In this document: piece by piece, positions 15,680 through 18,099 of the stretch
How the letters are laid out: each line of letters begins with the position of its first letter
How positions within the stretch are numbered: the first letter of the stretch is position 1
Assembly: GCA_021812745.1 (NCBI GenBank)
Contig: JAKAMS010000009.1
Span: 1-18,099, forward strand
Source: Bacteroidota bacterium
GTDB lineage: Bacteria; Bacteroidota; Ignavibacteria; Ignavibacteriales; Melioribacteraceae
Reading direction: 5' to 3'
DNA length: 18,099 bases
Position numbers and translations under genes: made by a program
The notes under the pieces: generated by a model
Seen by the model: the letters and a program-made list of their open reading frames with translations, nothing else
Told to the model about the DNA's origin: nothing
Database searches by the model: none

Positions 15680-17523
15680 GTTCTTCCAAATCTCTTATCA
15701 AACTCTTCAAGCGGTATTTTAATCACAATCGGTCTGCCATGCGGACAAACATACGGCATTGAAGTAGCAAATAGTTTATCTACAAGAATCCGCATTTCAT
15801 TTTCGGTAAGCTTATCGCCGGCTTTAATTGCGGCTTTGCATGAATACGATTTAGCAAGATTATCTCTTTTCTCAAGCTGGCTGAGCTGTTCGTTTTTTCT
15901 GTACTCGTGAAGAATGTCTAACAATGTTTCAACTTCATGTTCAACTTTTACATCCGATGGAATGCCGACAATAACCAGAACATTTTTAGTCTGGAATTTT
16001 AATTCGAAACCTAGATTGGTTAAGTACGGTTCCAAATCTTTTGCAAGTTGATAATCAGCCGGGTCCAAATTTACTTTCTGCGGAAAGAGAAGATGCTGTG
16101 CAAACGGGATGTTCGCCTCGAATGACTGCATTGCCAATTCGTACAAGATACGTTCATGCGCAACGTGAGAATCAATTATCATCAATCCGCTTTTGATCTG
16201 TGTTAAAATATATTTGTTGTGAAGCAGTACAAGAAAAGGAGCTTCCATATGCTGCATTGTGCCGCTTTCATGATAAACTTCCGTAGTCTGTCTCTCATCG
16301 AACGGTGTTGTTACTTGCGCGCCCGGTGCGGCAGTCTTTATTTCTCTATTCAGATCATCGAACAAACGGTCAACTTCATCTTCACTTAAAATGGAAGGTT
16401 TATTATGCTGATTATTTGTCTGCTGTGAAAACGGTCTGTCTGTAAAATCGTTACGGTCTGTTTGACTGAAATTCTGAAAACGTAACGATTCTCTTTCGGT
16501 TGGAGTGCCGCTGAATGTTATACTCGGAACAAGATCAAAACTGCCGATAGTTTTTTTTATTACTGCCTGTACAAAAGAATATATCTCTTTCTCGTCGTCG
16601 AACTTCACTTCCAATTTAGAAGGGTGAACATTCACATCAACTTTCTTCTGGTCAATTTTCATAAAGAGAACAAAAAAAGGATAATCCCCTTTTTCTAAAA
16701 CATTTTCGAAAGCTGTAAACACTGCGTGATTAACAATTTTGCTCTGCACATATCTTTTGTTCAGAAAAAAGTATTGTTCCCCTTTGCTTCTTCGTAAATA
16801 TGCCGGTTTAGTTACAAATCCGCTCAACGATATATAATCGGTTACCTCTTTCACTTCAATAGTTGCGTCAAGAATATTATCCGCAAAAACCAATTTCATT
16901 CTTTCTTGAATTGTGGATTTTGGAAAATCGAATACTACTTCGTCATCGTTGTAAAATTTGAATCCGATTTCCGGGTGGCTTAAAGAAATCTTCTTAAATG
17001 TTTCTATTATATGCTTCAGTTCTGTTTGATTGCTTTTCAAAAAATTACGGCGAGCAGGAACGTTATAAAAAAGATTCTTCACAGAAATTGATGTTCCTTT
17101 TGAGAATGAACCTTTTTCTTTCGTTATGACCGAATTGTCATCAATCTTTATAAATGTACCAAGTTCTTGGTCTCTTCTTTCTGTCTTTAATTCAAAGATA
17201 CTAACAGCCGCTATCGAAGCGAGCGCTTCACCGCGGAAGCCGAATGTGCCAATCGCTTCAAGATCGTCAATTGTTTCAATCTTACTCGTCGCATGCCTCT
17301 GGATTGATAATTCCGCATCATCTTCATTCATCCCTTCGCCGTCATCTGCAACTTGTATCAAAGTTTTGCCCGCGCCTTTGATCATCACATCAATATTCTG
17401 AGCGCCGGCGTCAATTGCGTTCTCAACCAATTCTTTTACAACAGATTCCGGACGGTTTACAACTTCTCCGGCGGCAATTTTATTTGCCAGGTTTTCCGGC
17501 AGTATTTTAATTTTCTTAGCCAA
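15676..17523 (-). CDS. mutL: DNA mismatch repair endonuclease MutL
   Basis: MutL couples mismatch recognition by MutS to strand nicking or to downstream helicase and exonuclease. The N-terminal GHKL ATPase is complete: ELVENAIDAGA with Glu31 and Asn35, DDGEGM (60-65) and TFGFRGEALASI (93-104). A linker rich in Gln, Asn, Thr (about 340-425) leads to the C-terminal dimerisation domain. The endonuclease motif is present as DSHVAHERILYE (451-462), with Ser and Val in place of the usual Gln and Ala, together with SCKAAIKAGD (561-570), CPHGRP (593-598) and the final FDKRFGR. This indicates a nicking-type MutL, as in organisms without MutH. The start is TTG at 17523 behind AAGGG; the nearby ATG is out of frame. 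folA ends 22 bases upstream. Confidence 0.97.
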   Translation of the reverse strand: MAKKIKILPENLANKIAAGEVVNRPESVVKELVENAIDAGAQNIDVMIKGAGKTLIQVADDGEGMNEDDAELSIQRHATSKIETIDDLEAIGTFGFRGEALASIAAVSIFELKTERRDQELGTFIKIDDNSVITKEKGSFSKGTSISVKNLFYNVPARRNFLKSNQTELKHIIETFKKISLSHPEIGFKFYNDDEVVFDFPKSTIQERMKLVFADNILDATIEVKEVTDYISLSGFVTKPAYLRRSKGEQYFFLNKRYVQSKIVNHAVFTAFENVLEKGDYPFFVLFMKIDQKKVDVNVHPSKLEVKFDDEKEIYSFVQAVIKKTIGSFDLVPSITFSGTPTERESLRFQNFSQTDRNDFTDRPFSQQTNNQHNKPSILSEDEVDRLFDDLNREIKTAAPGAQVTTPFDERQTTEVYHESGTMQHMEAPFLVLLHNKYILTQIKSGLMIIDSHVAHERILYELAMQSFEANIPFAQHLLFPQKVNLDPADYQLAKDLEPYLTNLGFELKFQTKNVLVIVGIPSDVKVEHEVETLLDILHEYRKNEQLSQLEKRDNLAKSYSCKAAIKAGDKLTENEMRILVDKLFATSMPYVCPHGRPIVIKIPLEEFDKRFGRT

Positions 17524-17528
17524 TCATT

Positions 17529-17533
17529 CCCTT
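17529..17533 (-). promoter_or_regulatory. Ribosome binding site setting the TTG start of mutL
   Basis: On the minus strand AAGGG lies five bases before the TTG at 17523. An ATG between them reads into a stop after three codons, so the TTG is the start. Confidence 0.7.
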
Positions 17534-17545
17534 CTTTCTATTTTC

Positions 17546-18022
17546 TTACTTACTAATATAATGATGAACAATGAAATCGGCGTATAATTCATTTGATTCC
17601 AGTATCCATTTGGTTCCGTCCACTTCCGGAAAGTAAACATCCCCTTCAGTTTCAAAATTCATTTCGGAAATTATCATCTCATCAGCTTCATTGATAACTT
17701 GTTTGAATATTTCCCCGCCGCCGATGATATATACTTTTTCGTAAACGCTTGTCCTGCAAAAATCCAATGCGTGCTGAAGTGAATAGAAAATTACTACTTC
17801 GCGGAATGAAGTTTGGTAATCTTGATTCCCGGTTACGATTATATTAAGTCTTCCTTCGAGTGGTTTGCCGATTGCTTCCCATGTTTTTCTTCCCATAATT
17901 ACCGGAAAGCCGATTGTATTTTTTCTGAAATGCTGAAGTTCTTCTTTAGAATGCCACGGAACAGCGCCTTCTTTACCAATAACATTATTTTTTGAGACCG
18001 CTGCAATAATGATTTTTTTCAA
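17546..18022 (-). CDS. folA: Dihydrofolate reductase
   Basis: FolA reduces dihydrofolate to tetrahydrofolate with NADPH, keeping folate available for thymidylate and purine synthesis; it is the target of trimethoprim. The 158-residue protein has the standard length and motifs: IAAVSKNNVIG (6-16), AVPWHSKEELQHF with Glu28 at the place of the catalytic acid (Asp27 in E. coli), FPVIMGRKTWEAIG (39-52), GRLNIIVTG, and the NADPH-binding VYIIGGGEIF. The C-terminus with GDVYFPEVD and FIVHHYISK is complete. The start is TTG at 18022 with GAGA upstream. The gene is 22 bases before mutL, in the same direction. The 77 bases beyond it to the window edge hold no gene I can identify; a thymidylate synthase would be a usual neighbour. 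Confidence 0.96.
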   Translation of the reverse strand: MKKIIIAAVSKNNVIGKEGAVPWHSKEELQHFRKNTIGFPVIMGRKTWEAIGKPLEGRLNIIVTGNQDYQTSFREVVIFYSLQHALDFCRTSVYEKVYIIGGGEIFKQVINEADEMIISEMNFETEGDVYFPEVDGTKWILESNELYADFIVHHYISK

Positions 18023-18099
18023 TAATAATCTCTAAAATTAACACTAACCAATCTTTTCTGAACAGATAATTACAATAACCGACCCATCTGTATATCAGC

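Noticed and set aside
13762..16194. Absence of GATC over the restriction-modification module, tempting because phage Dam methylases act on GATC
   Set aside because: GATC is also scarce nearby (only two in the 1.66 kb mutase gene) and the GATC-free stretch continues into mutL, so the absence is not significant by itself.
18023..18099. Possible 3' end of an upstream gene such as thyA on the minus strand
   Set aside because: One frame is open to the edge, but the translated residues do not resemble the thymidylate synthase C-terminus or anything else I recognise.

Overview
This 18.1 kb window reads as ordinary chromosome of an AT-rich, Gram-negative-type bacterium (Tat translocase subunit, YajC, a lipoprotein with a lipobox, NfeD-type membrane protease). 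The gene content, the abundance of TTG starts and the low GC would fit the Ignavibacteria/Chlorobi/Bacteroidetes group. That placement is inference from general character; no marker gene here proves it.

Left part, plus strand (1-5447): the 3' end of a membrane protein (possibly phosphatidylserine synthase) is translationally coupled to purS and purQ (purine synthesis). Then come tatA, gatA (transamidosome amidase subunit), sucD (succinyl-CoA ligase alpha, here with a lysine-rich tail), ndk, a strong intrinsic terminator, and a lipoprotein of unknown function. A second hairpin terminator (5459-5492) ends this block and lies partly inside the end of the convergent gene.

Right part, minus strand (5472-18022). 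In transcription order: folA, mutL, a two-gene restriction-modification module, a B12-dependent acyl-CoA mutase large subunit, a UbiA-family prenyltransferase, a CNNM/CorC-type membrane protein, a small rhodanese, tgt, yajC, a ureohydrolase (agmatinase-like) and an NfeD/ClpP-class membrane protease. Several neighbours overlap or are separated by only a few bases, so much of this is probably cotranscribed. No gap exceeds about 170 bp. I see no tRNA, rRNA, CRISPR array, transposase or integrase.

The accessory element is the restriction-modification pair at 13766-15564: a candidate PD-(D/E)XK nuclease of no family I recognise, followed with a 4-bp overlap by a phage-type DNA N6-adenine methyltransferase. 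It sits between mutL and the mutase and entirely lacks the CCGG words that are frequent on both sides, which suggests horizontal acquisition.

Other points of interest: the mutase has Phe80 and Gln198 where methylmalonyl-CoA mutases have Tyr and Arg, which is the isobutyryl-CoA mutase pattern. SucD ends in a 35-residue tail with 19 lysines. A roughly 89-bp imperfect palindrome made of two hairpins lies downstream of yajC. Four multi-subunit enzymes are represented by only part of their subunits (PurSQ without PurL, GatA without GatB/C, SucD without SucC, the mutase without its B12-binding subunit).
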